Positions 1-8,948 of a stretch of DNA of 64,000 nucleotides are shown here, piece by piece; position 1 is the stretch's first letter; each line of letters starts with the position of its first letter. Location: the NCBI GenBank assembly GCA_016716535.1, contig JADJWD010000002.1, forward strand, positions 434,001-498,000. The letters run 5' to 3'. A model generated the notes under the pieces. That model saw only the letters and a program-made list of their open reading frames with translations, made no database searches and was not told the DNA's origin. This stretch comes from Betaproteobacteria bacterium. GTDB taxonomy: Bacteria; Pseudomonadota; Gammaproteobacteria; Burkholderiales; Burkholderiaceae_C. The position numbers and the translations under genes were made by a program.

Positions 1-1
1 C

Positions 2-283
2 GCGCCGCCGCCGCGGCCCGAGCCCGTCTACATGTGGGTGCCGCCGGGTCACCGGCACGACTGGCGCCGTCACTGCCACCGCTACAAGGCCTGCGGCGTG
101 CCGGTGTACTTCGTGCGCGACGACTGGTACGACCGCCACGTGCACCGCGGCGCGCGCCATCGCGACGATGACGACAAGCGGCGCGGGCGTGCGCGCGGCC
201 GGGATGATCGGCATGACGACGATCGGCGTGGCGACCGCCGCGATGACCGCGGCGGACGCGGTGGTGGCCGCGGCAAGGACTGA
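2..283 (+). CDS. 3' end of a small His/Arg/Asp-rich hypothetical protein, start outside window
   Basis: The frame is open from base 2 and ends with TGA at 281-283, so only the last 93 residues are present. The first part is Pro-rich (APPPRPEP). It is followed by a His/Arg/Tyr/Cys segment (CHRYKACGVPVYFVRDDWY) and a highly charged tail alternating Arg, Asp and Gly. The CGVPVYFVRDDWY stretch looks like the conserved C-terminal part of small exported Burkholderiales proteins of unknown function. No signal peptide can be judged because the start lies upstream. An ATG at 32 exists, but the frame continues before it, so it is probably internal. I assign no function. Confidence 0.55.
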   Translation, partial: APPPRPEPVYMWVPPGHRHDWRRHCHRYKACGVPVYFVRDDWYDRHVHRGARHRDDDDKRRGRARGRDDRHDDDRRGDRRDDRGGRGGGRGKD

Positions 284-387
284 GCCGCATTTCGAGGAAC
301 CGTTCGCGCTGAGGGGCCTCGGCAAGCCCGGCCCGAACGGATTCCCTGAGGCGGCAGCCGCGGCCGCCCCGCCACAATCCGCCCGTC

Positions 388-1680
388 ATGCACGAGACCC
401 CGCTCACCGGCCTGGTTCTCAGTGGCGGCGGCGCGCGTGCCGCGTACCAGGTGGGCGTGCTGCGCGCGCTGGCGAAGATGCGGCGCGAGGTGCTCGGGCC
501 GCGCGCGCGCATGGCCAACCCGTTCGGCGTCATCACCGGCACGTCGGCCGGTGCGATCAACGCCGCGGCGCTGGCCGCGCATGCCGACCGATTCGAGGCC
601 GCCGTCGAGGTCATCGCCAAGGTCTGGCAGCACTTCTCGGCCGACCAGGTTTATCGCGCCGACTCGCTGGGCGTCATCAGGAGCGGCGCGCAGTGGCTGA
701 CGATGCTGTCGGTCGGCTGGGTCATCGCGCGCTGGCGGCGCGCGCGGCCGCGTTCGCTGCTGGACAACCAGCCGCTGGCCGAGTTGCTCGAACGCCTGGT
801 GCCGCTGGAGCGCATCCCGTTCGTGCAGGAGCAGCGGCAGTTGCACGCGCTGGCGATCACCGCGTCGAGCTACACGAGCGGCGAGCACTACACCTTCTAC
901 AGCATGCAAAGGCCGGTGGAGACGTGGGTGCGCTCGCAGCGCGTCGCGGTGCCCTCGGCGATCACGCACCGGCACCTGCTCGCCTCGGCGGCGATCCCGT
1001 TCGTCTTTCCGGCCCAGCACCTCGAAGTGCCGGGCGACCCCGGCTGGTTCGGCGACGGGTCGATGCGCAACACCGCGCCGCTGTCGGCGGCGATCCACCT
1101 CGGCGCCGAGCGCCTCCTGATCATCGGCGCCGGGCGCATGCAGGAGCCGACCGGCCGGCAGGTCGTGCAGACCGGCTACCCGAACCTCGCGCAGATCGCC
1201 GGCCACGCGCTGGCCAGCATCTTCCTCGACGCGCTGGCGGTCGACGTCGAGCGGCTCAAGCGCATCAACCGCACGCTGGCGCTGCTGCCCGAGTCGGCGC
1301 TGGCCGATACGCCGCTGCGGCCGGTGGAGGCGCTGGTGATCGCGCCTTCGAAGCGGCTGGACGACATCGCCTCGAAGCACCTGGCCAGCCTGCCGGGCCC
1401 GGTGCGCGCGCTGCTGCGCGGCGCCGGCGTCAGCGGCGAGGGCGAGACGGCGCGCGGCACGGCGCTGGCGAGTTATCTGCTCTTCGAAGCGCCGTTCACA
1501 CGCGAGCTGATGGCGCTGGGCGAGGCCGACACGCTGGCGCGGCGCGACGAGGTGATGCAGTTCTTCGGCTGGGACGCCGCGCACCGCGCGCTGCGCCGGG
1601 CGCGCGAGGCGGCGCGCGCCGGCGAACGGGTGGTCGACTTCGACATCTCGCGGCCGATGCCGGATTTCGAGTTGCCTTGA
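388..1680 (+). CDS. patatin-like phospholipase family protein
   Basis: The protein has 430 residues. Patatin hallmarks are visible: the oxyanion-hole motif GGGARAAYQVG near residues 13-22, the nucleophile elbow GTSAG near residue 52, and the catalytic Asp in a DGS motif near residue 230 (GWFGDGSMRN). These form the Ser-Asp dyad of bacterial patatin-like acyl hydrolases. The family cleaves acyl esters of membrane lipids. Neither a signal peptide nor a membrane helix is evident, so a cytosolic or peripheral location is likely. The start follows a short leader in which CACAAT at 373-378 could be a -10 box. The gene is convergent with the ComEA-like gene, with only 11 bases between stops. Substrate cannot be told. 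Confidence 0.9.
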   Translation: MHETPLTGLVLSGGGARAAYQVGVLRALAKMRREVLGPRARMANPFGVITGTSAGAINAAALAAHADRFEAAVEVIAKVWQHFSADQVYRADSLGVIRSGAQWLTMLSVGWVIARWRRARPRSLLDNQPLAELLERLVPLERIPFVQEQRQLHALAITASSYTSGEHYTFYSMQRPVETWVRSQRVAVPSAITHRHLLASAAIPFVFPAQHLEVPGDPGWFGDGSMRNTAPLSAAIHLGAERLLIIGAGRMQEPTGRQVVQTGYPNLAQIAGHALASIFLDALAVDVERLKRINRTLALLPESALADTPLRPVEALVIAPSKRLDDIASKHLASLPGPVRALLRGAGVSGEGETARGTALASYLLFEAPFTRELMALGEADTLARRDEVMQFFGWDAAHRALRRAREAARAGERVVDFDISRPMPDFELP

Positions 1681-1691
1681 AGGGTTGAGTC

Positions 1692-2087
1692 TCAGGACTC
1701 CGCCGCCTTCTCCTTGCGCGCCGGCTTGCGCGCGGGCTTCGTGGCGGCGTCGGTGCCGGCGTCGGTGGCTGCGGCGGCCTTGCGCTGGCGCGCCTTCGGC
1801 GCGGCAGGCGGCATCTTGCTGGCGTCGAACGCGGCGCCGCCGACGGTGAGGCCGCCTTGCGACAGCTTGTTCGCGCTGCCGGCGCCGACGCCCGGCACGC
1901 GCTGGACCATGTCGGCCCAGTCCTTGAACTCGCCGGCCTCGCGGGCCTTCAGGATCTTGGCCGACAGGCCCGGGCCGACGCCCTTGACGGTTTCGAGTTC
2001 GGCGCGGCTGGCGCTGTTGATCTCGACGGCGGCGAAGGCTTGCAGCGCGAAGACGGCGAGGACGGCGGCGATGAGTTGACGGAACAT
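1692..2087 (-). CDS. ComEA-like helix-hairpin-helix protein
   Basis: The product has 131 residues: a signal peptide (MFRQLIAAVLAVFALQAFA), then a ComEA-type helix-hairpin-helix region (INSASRAELETVKGVGPGLSAKI and the second hairpin VPGVGAGSANKL), then a Lys/Arg/Ala-rich basic tail. Family members bind DNA non-specifically in the periplasm during DNA uptake, but many short versions in Betaproteobacteria have no proven role. The ATG at 2087 is preferred because the secretion signal begins there and a GGGAGT sequence lies upstream. About 218 bases separate it from the next minus-strand gene. I see only GC-rich sequence there, with no clear promoter. Confidence 0.8.
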   Translation of the reverse strand: MFRQLIAAVLAVFALQAFAAVEINSASRAELETVKGVGPGLSAKILKAREAGEFKDWADMVQRVPGVGAGSANKLSQGGLTVGGAAFDASKMPPAAPKARQRKAAAATDAGTDAATKPARKPARKEKAAES

Positions 2088-2305
2088 GATGCGTGACTCC
2101 CGAGATGAGTGGTTGCAGGTGGAAGGACCGGGCCCGCTGCCTGGGTGCCTCGATGAAGAGGGCTCGAAGGCGTCGGGTTGGGAGTCATTCTTCGGAGGCC
2201 GGGGCCGCTGCGCATTCCCTCGCGGGCAGGAGCGCGGGGGGACCCCCGCCGGGGTGGTTTGGGTTGCGGGGTGATGTCCCCCAGGCGGGTGTCGGCGCTG
2301 CGCGA

Positions 2306-3325
2306 TTACGCCTGCGCGAGCCTCGCCCGCACCGCCGCCAGCACCTCGGCGCGTGTCGGCCACGTGCCGCGGCCGCCTAGCCACTGCACGCTCGGGCCCC
2401 AGGCGCGCCACTGGTCGGGGTCGGTGGGGCCCAGCACCGACAGCAGCGGCGTGTCCACTGCCGCAGCCAAGTGCCCCGGCCCGGTGTCGTTGCTGATCAT
2501 CAGCGCCGCGTCGGCCAGCAGCGCGGCGTAAGTCCCGAGCTTCACGCCTTCGAGGCAGAGTGCGCCCGCGAAGTCGCGCCGCGCCATCGCCTCTTCGCCG
2601 GGGCCGGGGCAGATCAGCACCTGCCGGCCTTGCTCGCGCGCGAGTGCGGCGAGTTCGTCGCGGACGAAGGCCGCGAAGTCGGGCCAGGTCTTGTCGAGCT
2701 TCTCGAAGGTGCCGCCGGCAAACGGGCAGATGACGACGTAGCCGGGGGCGATGCCGTGCGCTTGCTTGAGTTCATCGGCGGCCGCACGCTGCGCTGTCGA
2801 GAGCGCGAGTCCGAGCCGCTGCGGCAACGGCGCGGCGCGGCCGAGCAGCGCGTCGCCGACCTGCCAGTACACGGCCAGTTCGTGCCGGCCGCGCTCGAGC
2901 GGCAGCGCGCGCGCCAGCAGCAGGCTGCGGCCCTCGTGCGCATGGCCGAGCGCGCGCAGGCCCGCGAGGCGGAACTCGAGCGCGCTCGAGAACGAGTAGG
3001 GCAGGCACAGCGCGTCGATGGGGGGGCGGGAGCGGGCAGGGGCGGCGCGGCGCGCCGCTGCCGTTGCGCCTGTTTCATCGCGCAGCCGCCGCAGCAGCCG
3101 CACGCGTTCGCCGAACGTCGCGGGCAGCCCATGCACCGGCCAGCCGTGGCCGGCGAGCAGGTCGCGCGCCCAGCCCTTGCCGACGAGGTGCAGGTCGTAG
3201 CCGGCATCGGCCAGTCGCTGCAGCATCGGCAAGCCGAGCAGCACATCGCCGACCCAGTTGCGCAGCCGCACGACGAGCGGCCCGGCGGCAGCGCTCGCCG
3301 TGCCGGCGGACAAGTCGGCGGTCAC
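2306..3325 (-). CDS. glycosyltransferase family 9, heptosyltransferase-type
   Basis: With the GTG at 3325 the protein has 339 residues. The N-terminus PLVVRLRNWVGDVLLGLPML is the GT9 heptosyltransferase opening, where heptosyltransferases I and II bind acceptor. The C-terminal half has the nucleotide-sugar signature (CPFAGGTFEKLDKTWP, then SNDTGPGHLAAAVDTPLLSVLGPTDP). It presumably adds a heptose or related sugar to lipopolysaccharide core at the inner membrane. It resembles WaaF more than WaaC, but I would not fix the linkage. It is divergent from the DUF4254-waaC pair, with 70 bases between starts that must hold both promoters. An upstream ATG would run into the divergent gene and is rejected. 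Confidence 0.85.
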   Translation of the reverse strand: MTADLSAGTASAAAGPLVVRLRNWVGDVLLGLPMLQRLADAGYDLHLVGKGWARDLLAGHGWPVHGLPATFGERVRLLRRLRDETGATAAARRAAPARSRPPIDALCLPYSFSSALEFRLAGLRALGHAHEGRSLLLARALPLERGRHELAVYWQVGDALLGRAAPLPQRLGLALSTAQRAAADELKQAHGIAPGYVVICPFAGGTFEKLDKTWPDFAAFVRDELAALAREQGRQVLICPGPGEEAMARRDFAGALCLEGVKLGTYAALLADAALMISNDTGPGHLAAAVDTPLLSVLGPTDPDQWRAWGPSVQWLGGRGTWPTRAEVLAAVRARLAQA

Positions 3326-3336
3326 GACGCGCGGCC

Positions 3337-3342
3337 CATAAT
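3337..3342 (+). promoter_or_regulatory. candidate -10 element in the divergent heptosyltransferase/DUF4254 intergenic region
   Basis: CATAAT lies in the 70-base gap between the divergent starts at 3325 and 3396. Read on the other strand it gives ATTATG, so overlapping promoters for the two directions are possible. No clear -35 box is seen. Confidence 0.3.
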
Positions 3343-3395
3343 GCGCGCCGATTCTGCCAGTGCCTCCGCATACTTCGTCCCCGCACCCGCCCGCC

Positions 3396-4070
3396 ATGAC
3401 GCTGCCACCCCTTCGCGCTGCCGACGTGGTGGCCCTGCACGATCGGCTCATCGCCACCGCAGGCTGGCCGGTCGACGAGCCGGCAGCGCCGGCCGGCGAC
3501 CTGTGGCGCTGGGTGCAGACCAATCACCGCTTCAACTGCCGCCTCTGGGCCGAAGAAGACCTGGCGCGCCGCACGACGGTGGCCGACGCGGAGATCGCGG
3601 CCAACAAGCGCGCGATCGACGGCTTCAACCAGGCGCGCAACGACGCCACCGAGCGCGTCGACGAGTTGCTGCTCGTGGCACTCGGCCTCGTCGATGCGGC
3701 TTCGGCGCGCACCGACTCGCCGCGCGCCACCGTGCCGGCCGGCGCGCGGCTCAATAGCGAGACCGCCGGCAGCATGATCGACCGCCTGTCGATCATGGCG
3801 CTGAAGGTCAACGCGATGCGCGCGCAGACGGCGCGGCGTGACGTCGACGAGGCGCACCGCGAAGCGAGCCGCGGCAAGCTCGAGCGGCTCGAACAACAGC
3901 GTGGCGACCTGGCCGGCTGCCTCGACGCGCTGCTCGCCGACGCTGCGGCCGGGCGCGCGTACTTCAAGGTCTATCGCCAGTTCAAGATGTACAACGACCC
4001 GCGCTTCAACCCGGTGCTGGTTGCCGAGGCAGCGGCGGGCGCGGGCACAGCCCGCGGCGGCGGGCGCTGA
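3396..4070 (+). CDS. DUF4254 domain-containing protein
   Basis: The 224-residue protein is mostly alpha-helical and charged, with no signal peptide or membrane segment. It matches my recollection of DUF4254 proteins: an N-terminal WRWVQTNHRFNCRLWAEEDLARR segment, a central SIMALKVNAM helix, and a C-terminal YFKVYRQFKMYNDPRFNPVL motif. Proteins of this type sit next to heptosyltransferase genes, as here, where the stop is only 4 bases from waaC. That suggests a part in LPS core assembly, but no biochemical role is known to me. The ATG at 3396 is chosen over one at 3360 because similar proteins start just before LPPL and the earlier start adds an unstructured Pro-rich stretch. Confidence 0.75.
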   Translation: MTLPPLRAADVVALHDRLIATAGWPVDEPAAPAGDLWRWVQTNHRFNCRLWAEEDLARRTTVADAEIAANKRAIDGFNQARNDATERVDELLLVALGLVDAASARTDSPRATVPAGARLNSETAGSMIDRLSIMALKVNAMRAQTARRDVDEAHREASRGKLERLEQQRGDLAGCLDALLADAAAGRAYFKVYRQFKMYNDPRFNPVLVAEAAAGAGTARGGGR

Positions 4071-4074
4071 AACG

Positions 4075-5022
4075 ATGCGGCTCCTGATCGTCAAGACGTC
4101 GTCGATGGGCGATGTCGTGCACGCGCTGCCGGTGGTGGCCGACGTGCTGCGCCACCACCCCGGCGCGCAGATCGAGTGGCTGGTCGAGACGGCGTTCGCG
4201 GCGATCCCGCAGCTGCACCCGGGCGTGCGGCGCGTGCTGCCGATGTCGTGGCGCAAGTGGCGCCGCGCGTTGCTGTCGGGCCCGACCTGGAAGGCGATCG
4301 GCGAACTACGCGCGGAACTCAAGCGCGAGCCGTACGACCTCGTGCTCGACCTGCAAGGTCTTCTGAAGAGCGCGCTCTGGGCGCGGCAGGCGCAAGGGCC
4401 CGTGGCCGGCTACGACCGCAAGAGCGCGCGCGAGCCGGCCGCGGCCTGGTTCTATCAGCGGCGCGCCGCGGTCGGACGGGATCTGCATGCGGTGCAGCGC
4501 TGCCGCATGCTGGCCGCGTCGGCGCTGGGTTATCCGGTGCCCTCTGATGCGCCCGATTTCGGCCTGCGCGCGCCTGCGCAGGGCTGGGGCCCGAAGACAC
4601 CGTACGCCGTGCTGATCCCCAACGCCAGCCGCAAGGAAAAGCTCTGGCCCGAGCGGCATTGGGTGTCCGTGGGCAAGCGCCTGCACGAGCGCGGCCTCGT
4701 GCCGATCGTGTTGTGGGGCGCCGACTCCGAGCAGACGCTGGCCGAGCGCATCGCCGCCGACTGCGACGGCGACGTGCCGCCGTTCCTGCGCGTCGGTGAG
4801 ATGGCGGCGGTGCTGGCGGGCGCGCAGCAGGTGGTGGGTTTGGATACCGGCTTCACGCACCTGGCCGCCGCCTTCGGCCGGCCGACGATCGGCATCTACT
4901 GCGACCACGAGCCGGGCCTCGCCGGCATCACCGGCCCCGGGCGCGTGGCCAGCATCGGCGGCAAGTGGCAGGTGCCGTCGCGCAACGACGTGCTGGCGCT
5001 GCTCGAGCAGCAGATGGGGTGA
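4075..5022 (+). CDS. waaC: lipopolysaccharide heptosyltransferase I (WaaC)
   Basis: This is a 315-residue GT9 enzyme of typical WaaC length. The start MRLLIVKTSSMGDVVHALP is the classic WaaC N-terminus, and further motifs are DLQGLLKSALWA, LIPNASRKEKLWP and VGLDTGFTHLAAAFGRP. WaaC transfers the first L-glycero-D-manno-heptose from ADP-heptose to Kdo of lipid A-Kdo2 at the cytosolic face of the inner membrane. It follows the DUF4254 gene with a 4-base gap, so the two are surely co-transcribed. It is convergent with lapB, whose product controls LpxC stability and LPS amount, so this corner of the window is devoted to LPS supply. Confidence 0.92.
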   Translation: MRLLIVKTSSMGDVVHALPVVADVLRHHPGAQIEWLVETAFAAIPQLHPGVRRVLPMSWRKWRRALLSGPTWKAIGELRAELKREPYDLVLDLQGLLKSALWARQAQGPVAGYDRKSAREPAAAWFYQRRAAVGRDLHAVQRCRMLAASALGYPVPSDAPDFGLRAPAQGWGPKTPYAVLIPNASRKEKLWPERHWVSVGKRLHERGLVPIVLWGADSEQTLAERIAADCDGDVPPFLRVGEMAAVLAGAQQVVGLDTGFTHLAAAFGRPTIGIYCDHEPGLAGITGPGRVASIGGKWQVPSRNDVLALLEQQMG

Positions 5023-5034
5023 GGGGCGGGGCCC

Positions 5035-6189
5035 TCACTGCAACGCATCGATGCGCTGCGGCGGATAGCTCTCCCAGCTGAGGCAGCCCGGGCACTGCCA
5101 GAAGTAGTGCTGCGCCTCGAAGCCGCAGGCGGCGCAGCGGTAGCGCTGCAGCGGCCGCGCGGCGCGGGCCACCGCGGCGCGCAGCGCCGCGAGGCCGTCG
5201 GCGCCCCATGATTCGGGCGGCGCGGCCAGCACCTGCTGCGCGGCGGTCAGCGATGGGCTCGCCTGCAGTTGCGCGACCCAGCGCTGCTCGTCGGCGCGGC
5301 CTTCGGGCTCGAGCCGGTCGAGTGCCGCCAGCAGCTCGGTGGCCGGGTGCTGCGCCAGCAGCGCGAGCAGCGCCTTGCGCGCACCGTCGGCGCGGCCGCA
5401 GGCGAGCGCGGCGCGTGCGTAGTCCTCGGCGACGAGCAGGAAGGCGCCGCTCGCCTGCTGCTCGCGCAGTTCGTCCCAGGCGGCCATCGCCTCGGCGGCG
5501 CGGCCGGCGCCGAGGTGGCGCTGGCCGGCCAGCATCAGCGGCCGCGCCGCGGTGGGCGCGGCATGGCGCGCGCGGGCCAGCGCCGCCTCGGCCTCGTGCG
5601 CGCGGCCGGCGTCGTCGGCGGCGAGCGCCAGTTCACATTCGTAGTGCGCGATGCGTGAGGCGAATGCGCCGCCATCGCGCGCGTTCAGGCGCGTGGCCAC
5701 CTCCACCGCGCGCGGCCAGTCGCGCGAGCGCTCGGCGAGCGCCAGCTGTGCCAGCCGCGCCTCGTGGTCGAACGACGTGCCTTCGAGTGCGCGCCAGGCG
5801 GCTTCAGCGCGGTCGAAGAGGCCGGCTTTCATGAAGTCTTGCGCCAGCGCATGCCGCGCGCGGTCGTGGTCGGCGGCCTTCAGGTCGGCGCGCGCCAGAA
5901 GGTGCTCGTGCACGCGCACCGCGCGCTCGAATTCGCCGCGGCGGCGGAACAGGTTGCCGAGCGCGAAGTGCAGCTCGGCGGTGTCGGGGTCGTGCTGCAC
6001 GGCCTCGATGAAGGCGTCGATCGCCTTGTCCTGCTGCTCGTTGAGCAACAGGTTCAGGCCCTTGAAGTAGGCGCTCGGCGTTTCGCGCCGGGCGCGCCCG
6101 AGCTGGCGCAGGTCCAGCCGCGAGGCGACCCAGCCGAACGCAAACGCGAGCGGCAGGCCGACGAGGAGCCACTGGAAGTCGAATTCCAT
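5035..6189 (-). CDS. lapB: LPS assembly regulator LapB (YciM), TPR protein with rubredoxin-like zinc site
   Basis: The protein has 384 residues, close to the E. coli length of 389. It begins with one transmembrane segment (residues about 5-22), then a long run of tetratricopeptide helices (for example AYFKGLNLLLNEQQDKAID and ELHFALGNLFRRRGEFERA). It ends in a zinc-binding pair CAAC and CPGC with the HYFWQCPGC motif of the LapB rubredoxin-type domain. In enterics LapB presents LpxC to FtsH and so limits lipid A synthesis. The start is just downstream of the small gene lapA (50 bases between), as in E. coli lapAB. Alternative upstream ATGs in frame lack the membrane anchor logic. Confidence 0.92.
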   Translation of the reverse strand: MEFDFQWLLVGLPLAFAFGWVASRLDLRQLGRARRETPSAYFKGLNLLLNEQQDKAIDAFIEAVQHDPDTAELHFALGNLFRRRGEFERAVRVHEHLLARADLKAADHDRARHALAQDFMKAGLFDRAEAAWRALEGTSFDHEARLAQLALAERSRDWPRAVEVATRLNARDGGAFASRIAHYECELALAADDAGRAHEAEAALARARHAAPTAARPLMLAGQRHLGAGRAAEAMAAWDELREQQASGAFLLVAEDYARAALACGRADGARKALLALLAQHPATELLAALDRLEPEGRADEQRWVAQLQASPSLTAAQQVLAAPPESWGADGLAALRAAVARAARPLQRYRCAACGFEAQHYFWQCPGCLSWESYPPQRIDALQ

Positions 6190-6239
6190 GCGGTGGGGGT
6201 GCGTCGGGGTGCGTTGGGGCGCGAGCCGCTTCGGCAGCC

Positions 6240-6560
6240 TTAGAGGCCCACGCGCGGCGGGTACTCGGCCATGCTGTCGTGTGCGGCGGGCGGCGCGCCG
6301 GCCGGCGCCTGCGCCTTCGAATCGGCGGGGGCCGGCGCCGGCGGCAGCGCCGCGCGGCGCGCGCGCCACCAGGTCGGCAGCATCGCCAGCACGCCGAGCG
6401 CGGCACCGAACGCGAATGCGAGCAGCACGACGCCGACGAGCGGCAGGCTGCTTCGCCAGCCGAGGAACCCGTGCACCGTGACCGCGTGCTGGTTGTTCAG
6501 CGCGAAGGCGAACAGCGCGAAGAAGAGGAGGGCCCGGACGAGCCAGACGACGAGGCGCAT
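6240..6560 (-). CDS. lapA: LapA-family inner membrane protein (DUF1049)
   Basis: This is a 106-residue protein with two transmembrane segments: residues about 5-22 (LVRALLFFALFAFALNN) and 38-60. The NNQHAVTVHGFLGW motif between them is typical of the LapA/YciS family. A Pro/Ala-rich cytosolic tail follows, longer than in enterics. LapA partners LapB in control of LPS assembly. Gene order ihfB-lapA-lapB is conserved in Proteobacteria and supports the call. The gene lies 56 bases downstream of ihfB and may be read from the same transcript. Confidence 0.88.
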   Translation of the reverse strand: MRLVVWLVRALLFFALFAFALNNQHAVTVHGFLGWRSSLPLVGVVLLAFAFGAALGVLAMLPTWWRARRAALPPAPAPADSKAQAPAGAPPAAHDSMAEYPPRVGL

Positions 6561-6616
6561 GGGTCGGCGCGGATTCTAGGCACGCGCCGCCACGGCGGGC
6601 GGCGGCAGCGCCGCGC

Positions 6617-6922
6617 TCAGAAGTGCTCGGCGCGCTCGACCGGGTCGGTGTCGACCGCTTCGCGCAGGGCCTTGCCCGGCTTGAAGTGCGGCACCAGCTT
6701 CTCGGGGATCGTCACCTGCGCGCCGCTGCGCGGGTTGCGGCCCAGGCGCGGCGGACGGCGGTTGATCGAGAAGCTGCCGAAGCCGCGGATCTCGATGCGG
6801 TGGCCACGCGCGAGCGCGTCGCTCATCGCGTCGAGGATGGTCTTGACGGCGAACTCGGTGTCGCGCTGCGTGAGCTGCTGGAAGCGCTCGGCAAGGCGCA
6901 CGACGAGGTCGGAGCGGGTCAT
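6617..6922 (-). CDS. ihfB: integration host factor subunit beta
   Basis: The 101-residue protein starts MTRSDLVVRLAERF and carries the IHF/HU family signature GFGSFSINRRPPRLGRNPRSG near residues 44-64, with the DNA-intercalating Pro in the NPRSG loop. IHF-beta pairs with IHF-alpha and bends DNA sharply. It is also a common architectural helper at sigma-54 promoters, which is notable here given the sigma-54-like sites elsewhere in the window. It lies directly downstream of rpsA, the usual place in Proteobacteria. A longer reading from an ATG at 6955 adds residues unlike IHF and is rejected. Confidence 0.95.
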   Translation of the reverse strand: MTRSDLVVRLAERFQQLTQRDTEFAVKTILDAMSDALARGHRIEIRGFGSFSINRRPPRLGRNPRSGAQVTIPEKLVPHFKPGKALREAVDTDPVERAEHF

Positions 6923-7009
6923 GGCGAGGCAGCGTCGCGGCGCGCCGGGCGGCACCCGCGGGCCCGGCCCGAAGCCGGCACCCGCGGCGTGCCCGGCACG
7001 CCTTGGACC

Positions 7010-8734
7010 TTACTCGTTGCTGCCCTTGTCGAGCTTGGCGCGCAGCAGCGCACCGAGGCTCGTCGTGCCGGCCGTCTCGCGCTCGTTGCTCTGCGCCAGG
7101 CGCTGCATCGCCTCTTGCTGGTCGACCTGGTCCTTGGCCTTGATGCTGAGCTGGATGCTGCGCAGCTTGCGGTCGACGTTGACGATCATCACGCTCACGT
7201 CGTCGCCTTCCTTCAGCACGTTGCGCGCGTCCTCGACGCGGTCGCGGCTGATTTCGCTGGCGCGCAGGTAGCCGGTGACGTCGGCGTTGAGCTGGATCTC
7301 GGCGCCGCGCGGGTCGACCGTCTTGACCTTGCCGGTGATGATGCTGCCGCGGTCGTTGAGCGTCGTGAAGCTCGTGAACGGGTCGACATCGAGCTGCTTG
7401 ATGCCCAGGCTGATGCGCTCGCGCTCCACGTCCACCGCCAGCACGATCGCCTCGACTTCCTGGCCCTTCTTGTAGTTGCGCACGGCCGATTCGCCGGGCT
7501 CGTTCCACGAGAGATCGGACAGGTGCACGAGGCCGTCGATGCCGGCCGACAGGCCGACGAAGACGCCGAAGTCGGTGATGCTCTTGACGGGGCCCTTGAC
7601 GCGGTCGCCGCGCTTGACCGTGGAGCTGAACTCCTCCCACGGGTTGGCCTTGCACTGCTTCATGCCCAGGCTGATGCGGCGCTTGTCCTCGTCGATCTCG
7701 AGGACCATCACTTCGACTTCCTCGCCGAGCGTGACCACCTTGGAGGGCGCGACGTTCTTGTTTGTCCAGTCCATCTCGGAGACGTGCACCAGGCCTTCGA
7801 TGCCGGGCTCGATCTCGACGAAGGCGCCGTAGTCGGCGATGTTGGTCACCTTGCCGAACAGGCGCGTGCCCTGCGGGTAGCGGCGGCTCACGCCCATCCA
7901 CGGGTCGTCGCCGAGCTGCTTGATGCCGAGCGAAACGCGGTTCTTCTCGGCGTCGAACTTCAGCACCTTGGCCGTCAGCTCCTGGCCGACCTGCACCACC
8001 TCGCTCGGGTGGCGCACGCGGCGCCAGGCCATGTCGGTGATGTGCAGCAGGCCATCGATGCCGCCCAGGTCGACGAAGGCGCCGTACTCGGTGATGTTCT
8101 TGACCACGCCATGCACGATGGCGCCTTCGGTCAGCGTCTCGAGCAGCTTGGCGCGTTCCTCGCCCATCGAAGCCTCGACGACGGCGCGGCGCGACAACAC
8201 GACGTTGTTGCGCTTGCGGTCGAGCTTGATGACCTTGAACTCCATCGTCTTGCCCTCGAAGGGCGTCATGTCCTTCACCGGGCGCGTGTCGAGCAGGCTG
8301 CCGGGCAGGAAGGCGCGGATGCCGTTGACCAGCACCGTGAGGCCGCCCTTGACCTTGCCGCTGACGGTGCCGCTGACGAAGTCGCCGCTCTCGAGCGCGT
8401 TCTCGAGCGCCATCCACGACGCGAGGCGCTTGGCCTTGTCACGCGAGAGGATCGTGTCGCCGTAGCCGTTCTCGACGGCGTCGATGGCCACCGCGACGAA
8501 GTCGCCGACCTGGACCTCGACTTCGCCCTGGTCGTTCTTGAATTCCTCGATCGGGATGTAGCTCTCGCTCTTCAGACCGGCATTGACGACGACGTGGTTG
8601 AAGTCGATGCGCACCACTTCGGCCGAGATGACCTCGCCGGGGCGCATGTCGCTGGACTTGATGCTCTCTTCGAAGAGCGCGGCAAACGATTCCATGCCAC
8701 CGGCGGGTGCGGCGGCCACTTGCGTTGAAGACAT
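7010..8734 (-). CDS. rpsA: 30S ribosomal protein S1
   Basis: The protein has 574 residues, slightly longer than E. coli S1 (557). Six S1 RNA-binding repeats can be traced, each with the G.V..I...G.FV.L..G..G..H.S pattern (for example GAFVDLGGIDGLLHITDM, GAFVEIEPGIEGLVHVSEM, GVFVGLSAGIDGLVHLSDL). S1 delivers mRNA to the 30S subunit and is essential. The start MSSTQV is chosen because AGGAAATCC precedes it at ribosome-binding distance; frames upstream are low-complexity. The cmk part of the upstream fused gene ends at 8949, leaving 214 bases that presumably hold the rpsA promoter and leader. Confidence 0.95.
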   Translation of the reverse strand: MSSTQVAAAPAGGMESFAALFEESIKSSDMRPGEVISAEVVRIDFNHVVVNAGLKSESYIPIEEFKNDQGEVEVQVGDFVAVAIDAVENGYGDTILSRDKAKRLASWMALENALESGDFVSGTVSGKVKGGLTVLVNGIRAFLPGSLLDTRPVKDMTPFEGKTMEFKVIKLDRKRNNVVLSRRAVVEASMGEERAKLLETLTEGAIVHGVVKNITEYGAFVDLGGIDGLLHITDMAWRRVRHPSEVVQVGQELTAKVLKFDAEKNRVSLGIKQLGDDPWMGVSRRYPQGTRLFGKVTNIADYGAFVEIEPGIEGLVHVSEMDWTNKNVAPSKVVTLGEEVEVMVLEIDEDKRRISLGMKQCKANPWEEFSSTVKRGDRVKGPVKSITDFGVFVGLSAGIDGLVHLSDLSWNEPGESAVRNYKKGQEVEAIVLAVDVERERISLGIKQLDVDPFTSFTTLNDRGSIITGKVKTVDPRGAEIQLNADVTGYLRASEISRDRVEDARNVLKEGDDVSVMIVNVDRKLRSIQLSIKAKDQVDQQEAMQRLAQSNERETAGTTSLGALLRAKLDKGSNE

Positions 8735-8948
8735 GGATTTCCTGGGCCCGGTGGGTTGGTTGAGGCGCAGAGCCGGGCGGTGCGTGCAGCGGGTGCTGCG
8801 GGGGTTGAGGTTGAACACACCCCTCACGTCGGCGCCTGCAAGCGGGTTGCTGCCCGCGGGTGGCGCGCCGGCCCCGGCCATGGCGGCCGCGGCGACGTGG
8901 GGGACCATTTTTTGCCGGAACTGCTTTGTCTTCTTCGCGCGGCCTGCG